This document shows positions 29,118-38,006 of a stretch of 64,000 bases of DNA, one piece after another; position 1 is the stretch's first letter, and every line of letters starts with the position of its first letter. The notes beneath the pieces were generated by a model. It saw nothing but the letters and a program-made list of their open reading frames with translations, was not told where the DNA came from and ran no database searches. The position numbers and the translations under genes were made by a program. The stretch comes from Chloroflexota bacterium (GTDB lineage: Bacteria; Chloroflexota; Anaerolineae; Anaerolineales; Villigracilaceae). The stretch lies in NCBI GenBank assembly GCA_013112685.1, contig JABFGC010000001.1, forward strand, positions 372,001-436,000. Direction: 5' to 3'.

Positions 29118-31655
29118 TTACGGGACAGCCACGAATTCGAGCGATGCGAACGCAGGAATGGCGGCCGGATAGAGCACAACGGCGGCTTCGATCTTGCCGG
29201 CGCCAGCCTGAAGTTCCACATCCGCAGGGATGGTGAGGGTGAATTCGCCATCGCCAGCGCCCGCTTCGCCTTCACCGACGTAAATGGTCTCGCCCTTGTC
29301 GTTGTAGACCAGGAACTTGACCTGTTTGATGTCGGCGCTGGGATACGGATCGCCAGCCTTGGTGGTCACGGTCAGGCTGAAGGGGGTGTCTTCGCCGATC
29401 GTAACCTGGGCGGGTCCATCCATCGTCGCGTCAGCCAGAGGAGGATTGCTCCAAGCGGCCCAGCGGTCCGAGAAATCGGGGAAGTCGGGGTTGTTCTTGA
29501 CCAAAGCGGTCTTGGCGTTGAGGTCAACCGAGTCGAGGAAGTACGGACCAGTGGCGCTCCAGAAGTGGCCGTGAGCTTCGTACCAGGCTTTCAGGTTGGC
29601 ATAGCGCGTGGCGGCTTCGTCGGCAGTGACGAATTCGCCCATGGTCGCGGCGTACGGAATGGTGGATTCGGCGATCAAAGCATCCAACTGCGTGTTCAAC
29701 GCTTCGAGGCTGGGTCCACCGATGAAGTTGGTCCACTCGACTGCATTGGTATCAGCCTTGCCGGTGCCATACGCGGTCAAACCAGCCGCTTCAGCCGCAT
29801 TGCCCATGGCAATCGCAGCCCAGGAACCTTCACCATAACCGTATTGAGGCCACCAATCACCCAGGAAGGCGATCAGTTCGGCATCGGCATAGAAGTTGTC
29901 GGTGTAGGTTTCGATCACGAGCGGGTCGGTCGAGACAACTTTGACGCCCTTGAAGGTGCTCTTGAAGGCTTCGTAGTTGGGCACAGTATCCGGGTCGTAG
30001 ATGGCGCTGTCTTCCTTGGCTTGATCGAACGCCATGATCATGCGCATGACGAAGTCGCCAGCGGAGAGGTTGGAGCCATCATGCCACTTGGTAACTTCAT
30101 AGAGGTCAGCCGGGTAGGTCATGACGATCTTGGCTTTGGCGGTCACGCCGTCGCCAGCCGGAACAAACGTCTGGGTGGCGGCATCCCAGTCAACCCACGC
30201 ATCGGCGGGGACAGTGACGGTATCGGCAGTGTTGAGCGTCACCCAATCGGTGTTAGTGCCGACGGGCAAACCAGTCTGGACGGTCACTTCGGCGCTTTCC
30301 GCGCGGAGGGGCCAGTACAAACCAGTGTAGGGATCAGCCATCAAACTGCCGCTTTCCGTGGCGCTTTGGACAAAGCCGTCCCACACCCAGTTGGAGCCGT
30401 TGACGGGGTTCCAGGGATCGGTGAACAGGTCGTTGGTACCGACCTTCAGCTGGCCGCCTTCCTGATCCTTGAAGCGGATGTTATAGGGAGGCATTTGGGC
30501 GGCTTCAACACCGGAGCCGAGGTCATAGGTCACTTCCACATTGCACTGGTAGGGCGCGTAAACCTGCTGGTCCACGATCCAGACCTGGAGGGCGTCCTGC
30601 ATGGAGAGCGGGAGAGCCTTCTCGATCATTGCGCGGCGTTCTTCGAGGGTCGTGAAGTTGCCGTTCGCCAGATCGTCGCCCACTTTCAAGAACTCGGGGT
30701 CGGAAACATTTTCGAGGAACAGCGGGATGCCCTGCGCGCTGGAGGACAGATACATTTCCTGGAAGGACTCCTTCTCATCGCGGTCGAGACCAGAAGAAAG
30801 CCAGCCGGCGGTGTACAGGTGCCACTGGCCTTCCTTGGGATCGGAACCGATCCAGATCGGGGAGGCTTCGGAGGATTTGCGGTACTGGCGGTCCACGGTA
30901 AAGCCGAGTTTCTCGAGTTGGTCGGAGAAGTAATCACCGATCTTCAAGCGGGTACCGTCGCCGTCGTTGCGGATGAGGAAGGCGAGCACAAGGGGTTCAC
31001 CGTTGAAGTTCCACTTGCCGTCCACCAGTTCGGCGCCCATGGCGGGCATTTCGGCGTCAACGACTTCCTTTGCCCTGTCCAAGTTGTAGGCATAGTAGGC
31101 TTCGAGTCCGCGCGCGGTTTCGATGACATTGGTGTAATCCACCAACTGGGTGGCGAGGACCGTAAACTTCGGCAGAGAACCGCCGCCATAGATTTCCTGG
31201 TTGATGTAGTTGCGGTCAATTGCCCAGTTCATCGCTTCGCGGATCTTGCGGTTGCTGAACGGGTTCAGTTTGGTCGCGTCGGTGAAGACGGCCGGGTTGA
31301 ACAGAATATCATAGTAACCGCCGTAGGACTGGGCGTAGCACAAGCCAGCGTCCTTGATTTCTTGCACGCGGTCGGAAGCCACAGCGCGGGTGTAGATATC
31401 AATCGCGCCCGCCTGGATCTGGGTGACAGCCGAGTCAGAAGTTACCGACGAATAGGCGATCTCGTCGAGCCAGCCGCCTTTGCGGGTGGTGGGTTCGGGA
31501 GTCGGCTCTGCGGTGGCTTCTTCGGTCGCCACTTCGGTGGCTTCTTCAGTCGCAGGGGGCTGTTCTTCGGTGGGAGCCGGAGTTCCACATGCCGCGAGCA
31601 CCATGCTGGCAATGACCAGCAAGCCCAGTAAAGCAAACAATCGTTTTCGTAACAT
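29118..31655 (-). CDS. Peptide-binding lipoprotein, SBP_bac_5 family, apparently circularly permuted
   Basis: This solute receptor of the downstream importer has 845 residues, against about 550-600 in the family. The lipobox is VLAAC (Cys23), then an acidic Thr/Pro linker to residue 58. The order of the mature parts is reversed: residues about 60-395 correspond to the usual second half (LDEIAYSSVTSDSAVTQIQAGAIDIY; NRKIREAMNWAIDRNYINQ; YNLDRAKEVVDAEMP). Residues about 400-725 correspond to the usual first half (GGQLKVGTND; WHDGSNLSAGDFVMRM; GPYFLDSVD with NNPDF). A beta-rich, Ig-like domain follows (about 740-845). The RBS is GGAGGAG. A canonical relative in this window, at 61756-63486, permits direct comparison. 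Confidence 0.88.
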   Translation of the reverse strand: MLRKRLFALLGLLVIASMVLAACGTPAPTEEQPPATEEATEVATEEATAEPTPEPTTRKGGWLDEIAYSSVTSDSAVTQIQAGAIDIYTRAVASDRVQEIKDAGLCYAQSYGGYYDILFNPAVFTDATKLNPFSNRKIREAMNWAIDRNYINQEIYGGGSLPKFTVLATQLVDYTNVIETARGLEAYYAYNLDRAKEVVDAEMPAMGAELVDGKWNFNGEPLVLAFLIRNDGDGTRLKIGDYFSDQLEKLGFTVDRQYRKSSEASPIWIGSDPKEGQWHLYTAGWLSSGLDRDEKESFQEMYLSSSAQGIPLFLENVSDPEFLKVGDDLANGNFTTLEERRAMIEKALPLSMQDALQVWIVDQQVYAPYQCNVEVTYDLGSGVEAAQMPPYNIRFKDQEGGQLKVGTNDLFTDPWNPVNGSNWVWDGFVQSATESGSLMADPYTGLYWPLRAESAEVTVQTGLPVGTNTDWVTLNTADTVTVPADAWVDWDAATQTFVPAGDGVTAKAKIVMTYPADLYEVTKWHDGSNLSAGDFVMRMIMAFDQAKEDSAIYDPDTVPNYEAFKSTFKGVKVVSTDPLVIETYTDNFYADAELIAFLGDWWPQYGYGEGSWAAIAMGNAAEAAGLTAYGTGKADTNAVEWTNFIGGPSLEALNTQLDALIAESTIPYAATMGEFVTADEAATRYANLKAWYEAHGHFWSATGPYFLDSVDLNAKTALVKNNPDFPDFSDRWAAWSNPPLADATMDGPAQVTIGEDTPFSLTVTTKAGDPYPSADIKQVKFLVYNDKGETIYVGEGEAGAGDGEFTLTIPADVELQAGAGKIEAAVVLYPAAIPAFASLEFVAVP

Positions 31656-31797
31656 TGGTTTTCTCCTCCAAGAAGAAAATTTAAGGGGATTGGTTTACGG
31701 ACAGATTGGACACGTGCGCGTTAAACGTATTTCCTGGGCGACCACCTCCTTTTTGCAGAGAAATAGAAAGCGCTTTTCATGGTAAGAAGCACATTAG

Positions 31798-31825
31798 ATT
31801 ATACCTAATTCTTTAGGCACGTCAA
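31798..31825 (-). promoter_or_regulatory. Sigma-70-type promoter of the peptide importer operon
   Basis: On the minus strand, TTGACG and TATAAT are separated by 16 bp. The -35 box is at 31820-31825 and the -10 box at 31798-31803. Confidence 0.8.
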
Positions 31826-32042
31826 CAGCGACAGCGGGGAATTAAGATGTATAGTCACCTCGGCGACGGAAAATAATTCTCCGGTATGGCAGAAAACCCC
31901 ACCAGAGGACTGTTTCAGCAAACCTGTATGACAACCCTAACCAGACTCTCGTGACAAAAAAGTGACAGCCATCCGCGCCGCTTCACGCGACCCGAACCCT
32001 GCCTCCATCCATTGACCGTTCCAACCCGCGGGATTTTGCATC

Positions 32043-32071
32043 TTGAATCCCGCCGTTGACGGACATAGAAT
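32043..32071 (+). promoter_or_regulatory. Sigma-70-type promoter of mscL
   Basis: TTGAAT (32043-32048), 17-bp spacer, TAGAAT (32066-32071). The implied leader of about 32 nt contains the AAAGGAG ribosome site of mscL. Confidence 0.72.
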
Positions 32072-32109
32072 GTAATTGTCATTCACCAACCTCACAAAAG
32101 GAGACCATC

Positions 32110-32521
32110 ATGTTCAAGGAATTCAGGGAATTCGTCATGCGCGGCAACGTGCTCGATCTGGCTGTGGGCGTCATCATCGGCGGGGCGTTCGGGAAGATCG
32201 TCGGCTCGCTCGTCAACGACATCCTCATGCCGCTTATCGGCTTGCTCATGGGCGGGGTTGACTTCAGCAGCCTTTCCGTTTCCGTCGGCGCGGCGGAACT
32301 CAAGTGGGGGTTGTTCGTGCAAACCATCGTGGACTTTCTCATCATCGCCTTCGTCATCTTCCTCATCGTAAGATCCGCGAACAGCCTGAAGAAAGCCCCG
32401 CCTCCCCGCCGCACCCGCCACCAAGGAATGTCCGCACTGCTTCAGCATGATCCACATCCAAGCCACGCGCTGCCCGAATTGCACGTCGGAACTAAAACCG
32501 GCAAAGGCGGCAAGGAAATAA
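32110..32521 (+). CDS. mscL: Large-conductance mechanosensitive channel with C-terminal zinc ribbon (one frameshift)
   Basis: This channel opens on membrane tension to release solutes during hypo-osmotic shock. Residues 1-95 show [31 protein letters not shown] and the second helix. The frame slips at about 32395-32405 in a C-rich run; in the next frame a normal tail follows with CPHC and CPNC, a zinc-ribbon-like pair, ending at 32521. The start at 32110 has AAAGGAG seven bases upstream. Confidence 0.9.
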
Positions 32522-32554
32522 TCCTCTTTTTCGATTGAACTGTTCGTCGAATCT

Positions 32555-32583
32555 CTCCGGCGAGGGCGTTGTCCTCGCCGGAG
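32555..32583 (+). terminator. Stem-loop terminator after mscL
   Basis: CTCCGGCGAGG pairs perfectly with CCTCGCCGGAG. The T tail is weak (CATTTAT), so efficiency is uncertain. Confidence 0.6.
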
Positions 32584-32602
32584 CATTTATAATGTCCTTA
32601 AT

Positions 32603-34800
32603 ATGAATCTGGATTTCATCAACAAACTCAACCCCCCAGCAGCCGCAGTGCGGTCACAGCGGCGGATGGACCTGTTTTGGTCGTGGCAGTCCTGGGCCCG
32701 GCAAGACGCGGGTGCTGGACTCAACGCATCGCCTGGCTCATCGCCAACGAGGGCGTCCGTCCGTGGCAGATCCTCGCCGTCACCTTCACCAACAAAGCCG
32801 CGAAGGAAATGGAGGAGCGCGTCAAGGCGATTTTGAATGAGCAGGCAACCGAGGGAATGATGATCGGGACGTTCCACTCCATCTGCGCGCGGATTCTGCG
32901 GCGCGAGGCGGAACACCTTCCGCTCGAATCGAATTTCGTCATCTTCGATTCCGACGACCAGGAAAGCCTGACCAAAGCCATCATCCGCGACATGAATTTG
33001 AACGACAAACTGTATCGCGCTTCGAGCGTGCATGCTTCGATCTCGCGCGCCAAGAACGAGTTGATTGATGCAGACAATTACCCAATTACCACGTACCGCG
33101 ACGAGGTTGTAAAGCGGGTTTTCGCGGAATATCAAAAACGCCTCATCGCCAGCAACGCTGTGGATTTTGACGACCTGCTCGTTTATACCGCGCGCCTGTT
33201 GGAAGACAATCCCGCCGTGCACGATAAATATGCCCAGCGCTTTCGTCATGTACTGGTGGATGAATTCCAGGATACCAATCTCGCGCAGTATGCACTCATC
33301 AAACATCTTGCTTCATATCATAGAAATATCTTTTGTGTTGGAGATCCCGACCAATCAGTGTACGGGTGGCGAGGGGCAGACTACCGAAACGTAAGAAGGT
33401 TCGAGCAGGACTTCCCCGACGCGCAGGTGGTTTTGCTCGAACAGAACTACCGTTCGCATCAAAACATCCTTGACGCGGCGATGGGCGTGATTGACCGCGC
33501 CCGCAACCGCCGCAAGAAACGCCTGTTCAGCGACCGCGGCGCAGGCGAGAAGATTTTCTTCTACGAAGCGCGCGACGATTACGGCGAGGCGTCTTTCGTC
33601 GTAGATACCATCGCCCAACTCGTCGCTTCGGGCGAGTTCGAGCCGAAGGACTGCGCGGTGATGTATCGCACCAACGCCATGTCCCGCCTGCTCGAAGAAG
33701 CCTTCCTGCAAGCGCGCCTTCCTTATAAACTTGTCGGCGCGCAACGCTTTTACGGACGCCGCGAAGTCAAGGATATGATCGCCTTCATGCGTCTCGCCCA
33801 CAATCCCGCCGACGAGGCCGCCCTCGGGCGCATCATCAACATCCCGCCGCGCGGCATCGGCGAAAAGACTCTCACCACCCTGCACATGGTCGCGCGCCAA
33901 AACAACACCAACCCCGGCGCAATCCTGCTCGACCTCGCGCGTGGCGCGGAATCTTCCTTTTATAAATCCTTCACGGGCCGCGCCGCCATTCCGCTGGCGG
34001 ACTTTGGCGGCATGTTCGCCAACTGGCGCGCACTGGCGCAGACTGCCACCGTCCCCGAACTCTTTGACCGCATTCTCAAAGACATCAATTACAAGGAATA
34101 CATCGTCGAGGATGATTCCGAAGAAAGCCTCGACCGCTGGGAGAACGTGCAGGAGTTGAAGCGGCTCGCCATGGAATATTCCACACGCACGCTCGATGAG
34201 TTTCTCGAAAACGTCGCGCTCGTCGCCGACCAGGACACGCTCACCGATGCCAATGCGCCCACGCTGCTCACGCTCCATGCCGCGAAAGGTCTGGAGTTCG
34301 GCGCGGTCTTCATCGTCGGTCTCGACGACGGCATCATTCCGCACAGCCGCTCCTTCGACGAGCCCGAACAAATGGAGGAGGAACGCCGCCTCTTTTACGT
34401 CGGCATCACGCGCGCCAAAGACCGCCTTTATCTCCTGCGAGCGATTCAACGCGGCGGGCGCGGCATGGCGGAAGAAACCTTCCCCTCGCGCTTCATGGAT
34501 GACATCCCCGCTGACCTGCTCGTAGGAAAAACCCGCACAGGACGTTCGATGCGCGGCGCACCGCCCGAAACAAAGTGGGCGTTTCCCTCACCCCTTCGCC
34601 CCTCTCCCAATGGGAGAGGGGTTGGGGGTGAGGGACAAGCCTTGTACAAAGCCGGGACTCGCGTCCGCCACCCGATGTGGGGCGACGGCATCGTGCTCGA
34701 TTCACGCATGCAAGACGGCGACGAAATCATTGACGTGGTCTTCGAGTCGGTCGGCATCAAGAGGTTGGCGGCGAGTTTGGCAAACCTCAAAATCATTTAA
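32603..34800 (+). CDS. pcrA: UvrD/PcrA superfamily 1 DNA helicase (frame-broken near Walker A)
   Basis: This 3'-5' helicase acts in DNA repair and replication, about 730 residues. Motifs in order: Walker A recoverable as GPGPGKT near 32690-32712 but split by several indels; FTNKAAKEM; GTFHSICARIL; LVDEFQDTN; GDPDQSVYGWRGAD; EQNYRS; YRTNAMSRLLEE; LHAAKGLEF; EERRLFYVGITRAKDRLYL. The C-terminus (GTRVRHPMWGDGIVL) is the Tudor-like domain of PcrA. A palindromic repeat is inserted in frame at 34585-34634 before that domain. TATAAT lies 9 nt before the ATG. Confidence 0.9.
34585..34634. repeat. Palindromic repeat inserted in frame in pcrA
   Basis: The arms are CCCTCACCCC...CCCTCTCCCA and TGGGAGAGGGG...GGTGAGGG. 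It encodes SPLRPSPNGRGVGGEG in the linker before the C-terminal domain. The same family occurs in the TIR gene at 55709-55747. Confidence 0.82.
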
Positions 34801-34862
34801 TGACGATGGACGATAGACCGTGGACGATGGTGAAACGGTCTATCGTCCACAGTCCACTGTCC
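34801..34862. repeat. Degenerate tract (GGACGATAGACC type)
   Basis: The words GACGATGGACGATAGACC and, inverted, GGTCTATCGTCCAC form a quasi-palindrome between pcrA and the Nudix gene. Related tracts are at 41456-41492 and 50333-50380. Confidence 0.75.
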
Positions 34863-35315
34863 ATGTATTTCCGCATCCTCTACTTCTTCTATAAGGTCTA
34901 CTGTTTCCTGCTCCGCCCGGTGCGCATGGGGGTGCGGATCATGATGATTCAGGACGGGAAAGTCTGGCTGATCCGTCACACCTACCTGCCCGGCTGGTTC
35001 ATGCCCGGCGGCGGACTCAAAAAGTGGGAGACGCTCGAACAAGCCGCGCGACGCGAAGCCCGCGAAGAGACCGGCGCAGAACTGGGGGAAATTTCCCTGC
35101 TCGGCACGTTTACCAGTTTCATTCAATGGAAGACCGACCACGCGGTCATTTTCCTTTGCAGGGATTTCAAGATCACCGGAGGTTCGGACGGCGAGATTGC
35201 CGAACTGCGCGCGTTTCCATTGGACGATCTGCCAGGCGAAACCTTTTCTTCCCACCGCCGCCTGTTGGAGGCGTTCAATAAGGGAGAAATCAAACCCAAT
35301 TTCGGAAAATGGTAA
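34863..35315 (+). CDS. Nudix hydrolase
   Basis: This 150-residue protein has a complete Nudix box, G(x5)E(x7)REAREETGA, within PGGGLKKWETLEQAARREAREETGAELGE. Such enzymes cleave nucleoside-diphosphate-linked compounds; the substrate cannot be told. The N-terminus has a short hydrophobic stretch (FRILYFFYKVYCFLL). An earlier ATG at 34800 would translate a repeat tract into 21 extra residues, so I use 34863. Confidence 0.88.
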   Translation: MYFRILYFFYKVYCFLLRPVRMGVRIMMIQDGKVWLIRHTYLPGWFMPGGGLKKWETLEQAARREAREETGAELGEISLLGTFTSFIQWKTDHAVIFLCRDFKITGGSDGEIAELRAFPLDDLPGETFSSHRRLLEAFNKGEIKPNFGKW

Positions 35316-35403
35316 GGCAAATCTGTTGGGGGGTTGCAAATCGCCGGGAAAAAATCCAGACGGTATAATAAGCAAAACTCAGCGCAAACTGGAAACCGAA
35401 ACC

Positions 35404-36432
35404 ATGACCCGTGGAACCATGAAGATCGTCATCCCCATGGCAGGCTGGGGAACCCGTATGAGACCGCACACCTGGAGCAAGCCCAAGCCGCTCGTCAGCG
35501 TGGCAGGCAAGACCTCGCTCGAACACCTGCTCGATATGTTCAATACCCTGCCGGACCCGGAGAACTCGGAGTTCGTCTTCATTGTGGGACCTTATCTCGG
35601 CGAGCTGCAAATCCCCGCTTTTATCAAGGAAAACTATTCTGGCCTCAAAGCGCATTACGTCGTCCAAAATGAAATGAAGGGACAATCCCACGCCCTGTGG
35701 CTGGCGCGCGACCATTTGCAGGGACCCATGATCATGTGTTTCTCCGATACGCTGATGGAAACAGATTTCTCCTTCCTCGCAAACGAAGAAGCCGACGCCG
35801 TGGCGTGGGTGATGCCGGTGGAAGATCCGCGCCGCTTCGGCGTGGCAGAAGTGGGAACAAACGGCTGGGTGAAACGTTTTATCGAAAAGCCGCAAAGCCT
35901 CGATAACAACCTGGTGGTGGTTGGGTGTTATTATTTCAGGGATTCCGCCCGGCTGCTCGCCGCCATCGAAGAACAGATGGAACGCGGCGTGATGCTGAAG
36001 AACGAATACTTCCTGACCGACGCCATCTCCATCATGATCGAAGGCGGGGCGAAGATTCGCACGCAAAAGATCGGCACCTGGCTGGACACCGGAACGATTG
36101 ACGCGACGCTGGACACGAATAAGATTTTGCTGGAGAAGATCGGTTCAAAGGTTGGCATGTTCGAAGGTTCGAATGTCGAGATCGTCGAACCGGTGGCGAT
36201 CCATGAAAGTGCAAAGATCAGCAATGCCAGGATCGGTCCATTCGCCTCCATCGGCGCGAATTGCAGGATCGTGAACGCTCAAATCTCAGAATCAATCGTC
36301 GAAGCGGATTGCGAGATTCAAGATGCGGCGTTGACCCGCTCCCTCATCGGCAGGCAGGCAAAAGTCCGGGGAAGAGGCGATGGTCACGTCATGCAATTGA
36401 ACATCGGCGATACGAGTTCGGTCAGTCTGTGA
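35404..36432 (+). CDS. Sugar-1-phosphate nucleotidyltransferase with left-handed beta-helix tail
   Basis: This enzyme activates a sugar-1-phosphate to NDP-sugar. The signature is IPMAGWGTRMRPHTWSKPKPL, with the sugar-binding loop EKPQSLDNNLVVVGCYYF and LDTGTIDATLDTNK. The last 80 residues are hexapeptide-like (AKISNARIGPFASIGANCRI). The family fits glucose-1-phosphate thymidylyl/uridylyl transferases; the nucleotide is not determinable. Start is either 35404 or the ATG at 35419 (MKIVIPMAGW), where conservation begins. TATAAT lies at 35364-35369 upstream. Confidence 0.88.
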   Translation: MTRGTMKIVIPMAGWGTRMRPHTWSKPKPLVSVAGKTSLEHLLDMFNTLPDPENSEFVFIVGPYLGELQIPAFIKENYSGLKAHYVVQNEMKGQSHALWLARDHLQGPMIMCFSDTLMETDFSFLANEEADAVAWVMPVEDPRRFGVAEVGTNGWVKRFIEKPQSLDNNLVVVGCYYFRDSARLLAAIEEQMERGVMLKNEYFLTDAISIMIEGGAKIRTQKIGTWLDTGTIDATLDTNKILLEKIGSKVGMFEGSNVEIVEPVAIHESAKISNARIGPFASIGANCRIVNAQISESIVEADCEIQDAALTRSLIGRQAKVRGRGDGHVMQLNIGDTSSVSL

Positions 36433-36438
36433 GTCGAA

Positions 36439-36648
36439 ATGGAAGCGGTTGAATGTCGTTCGGATACAGAGTACGCGGAGCGCCCGCTTTCGCTGGTGTG
36501 GCAGGGACGGCGGTATGAGATTGCGGAGATCTTCTCGCGCTGGCGCGGACCCGGTGAAAAAGGCTTTCGCGTCAAGACCACGGATGGTCTGGCGTTTGAA
36601 TTGACGTACCAGGAAATCTCAGACGACTGGCACGTCCAACCCATTTAA
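36439..36648 (+). CDS. DUF6504-like small protein
   Basis: The 69-residue protein has the pattern ERPLSLVWQGRRYEIAEIFSRWR followed by FELTYQEISDDWHVQPI, which I associate with the DUF6504 family of unknown function. It begins 6 nt after the nucleotidyltransferase stop and ends just before a dispersed repeat. Confidence 0.7.
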   Translation: MEAVECRSDTEYAERPLSLVWQGRRYEIAEIFSRWRGPGEKGFRVKTTDGLAFELTYQEISDDWHVQPI

Positions 36649-36759
36649 TGCCATTGCGAGGAGCGCGAAGCCCGACGAAGCAACTTCCCTTTGAATTGGG
36701 AGATTGCTCACCGCACTGGCGCGCGGCGCAAGTGTCGCGCTTCGCGCTCGCAATGACAT
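36649..36759. repeat. Dispersed palindromic repeat, copy B
   Basis: It starts TGCCATTGCGAGGAG and ends CGCTCGCAATGACATC, with GACGAAGCAAC and GGGAGATTGCTC inside. It fills the gap before the aminotransferase. Confidence 0.82.
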
Positions 36760-36773
36760 CAACAGGAGGCTCA

Positions 36774-37952
36774 ATGCAGGAGATTGGTGAAGTACAAAGA
36801 CTCTCAAAACGTGTGGCAGGGCTGAAGCCCAGCGGCATTCGCAAGTTCTTTGACATTGCCGCGACGATGAAGGATGTGATTTCGCTCGGAATCGGCGAAC
36901 CGGATTTCACCACGCCCAAGCCGATCCTCGATGCGGGCATCCGCTCGCTGCAAAACGGCGAGACGCATTACACATCCAACCATGGCAAGATCGAGTTGAG
37001 AAGGAGCATTGCCGAAAACCTGAAACGCCTTTACAACGTCCAGTACGATCCCGCCAGCGAGATCGTTGCAACGGTCGGCGTTTCAGAGGCGTTGTATCTC
37101 ACGTTCACCGCCATTCTCGACCCCGGCGATGAGGTCATCGTCCCCACACCATGTTTCGTTTCCTACCAGGCGGAGGTCATCCTCGCAGGCGGCGTGCCGG
37201 TGGAAGTGCCTGCCCGGTTGGAAAACAACTTTACCGTTGACCCCGACGACATTCGCAAAGCCATCACGCCGCGCACGAAGGTGATTTTTATCGGTTATCC
37301 CTCCAACCCCACCGGCGCGGTCGCCCCGCGCGACGTGCTGCTGGAGATCGGCAAGATCGCGGAGGAGCACGGCCTGCTGGTGGTTTCGGATGAAATCTAC
37401 GACCGCCTCGTCTATGACTTTGAGCACGTCTGTTTCCCGTCGCTGGATGAAAGCCTGAAACAGCGCACGGTCCTGCTGGGCGGCTTTTCCAAGGATTACG
37501 CGATGACGGGCTGGCGCATCGGCTATGCCTGCGGGCCCGAAGATATCATCAAGGGGCTGGTGCGCATCCATCAATACACCATCATGTCCGCGCCGACCAC
37601 CGCGCAGGATGCCGCCATCGAAGCCCTGAAAACGGGTGAACCCTACGTGCGGGAAATGGTGGCGGAATACGACCGCCGCCGCAGACTGCTCGTGGCGGGA
37701 CTCAACCGCCTCGGTCTCCAGACGTTCGAGCCGCGCGGCGCCTTCTATGCCTTTCCCAACATCCGGGCTTCCGGCATGGACGACGAGACCTTCGCGGAAA
37801 AACTCCTGCGCGAGGAGCGGGTTGCCGTGGTGCCGGGCAATGCCTTCGGTCCCGGCGGGGACGGGTTTGTCCGCGCCTGTTACGCCACGTCCTACGAACA
37901 GATCGAGGAAGCGTTGCGGCGGATGGAAAAGTTCATGAACCGGTATGGATAG
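36774..37952 (+). CDS. Class I/II PLP-dependent aminotransferase
   Basis: The 392-residue fold-type I aminotransferase has the N-terminal GIGEPDFTTPKPI, the YPSNPTGAV loop, VSDEIYDRLVYD and the PLP lysine in GGFSKDYAMTGWRIGYACG. The C-terminus has the substrate arginine region (GFVRACYATSYEQIEEAL). It resembles aspartate/aromatic aminotransferases; the exact amino acid is unknown. The start at 36774 has GGAGG five bases upstream. Confidence 0.92.
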   Translation: MQEIGEVQRLSKRVAGLKPSGIRKFFDIAATMKDVISLGIGEPDFTTPKPILDAGIRSLQNGETHYTSNHGKIELRRSIAENLKRLYNVQYDPASEIVATVGVSEALYLTFTAILDPGDEVIVPTPCFVSYQAEVILAGGVPVEVPARLENNFTVDPDDIRKAITPRTKVIFIGYPSNPTGAVAPRDVLLEIGKIAEEHGLLVVSDEIYDRLVYDFEHVCFPSLDESLKQRTVLLGGFSKDYAMTGWRIGYACGPEDIIKGLVRIHQYTIMSAPTTAQDAAIEALKTGEPYVREMVAEYDRRRRLLVAGLNRLGLQTFEPRGAFYAFPNIRASGMDDETFAEKLLREERVAVVPGNAFGPGGDGFVRACYATSYEQIEEALRRMEKFMNRYG

Positions 37953-38006
37953 TTGCCCGGGGCGGATGGTGGAGCATCCGCCCCCCTCTTATTCAGGATG
38001 TTCGCA

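Larger units (their letters stand above)
31656..32109. other. Divergent intergenic region with two promoters
   Basis: It contains the promoter and about 135-nt leader of the binding-protein gene (minus strand) and the mscL promoter (plus strand). The leader carries a purine-rich AAAAGGAGGTGG but no ORF. Between 31860 and 32040 I see no clear structure. Confidence 0.55.

Noticed and set aside
29565..31631. A 688-codon open frame opposite the binding protein
   Set aside because: Shadow of the lipoprotein gene in a GC-rich genome; it lacks its own ribosome site and any family resemblance.
29118..31655. Assembly rearrangement creating the permuted receptor
   Set aside because: The gene is one uninterrupted frame with a proper lipobox, ribosome site and promoter; a misjoin would rarely give this, though long-read confirmation is still useful.
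34800..34862. N-terminal extension of the Nudix protein
   Set aside because: The 21 codons come from a repeat tract, and family homology starts after 34863.
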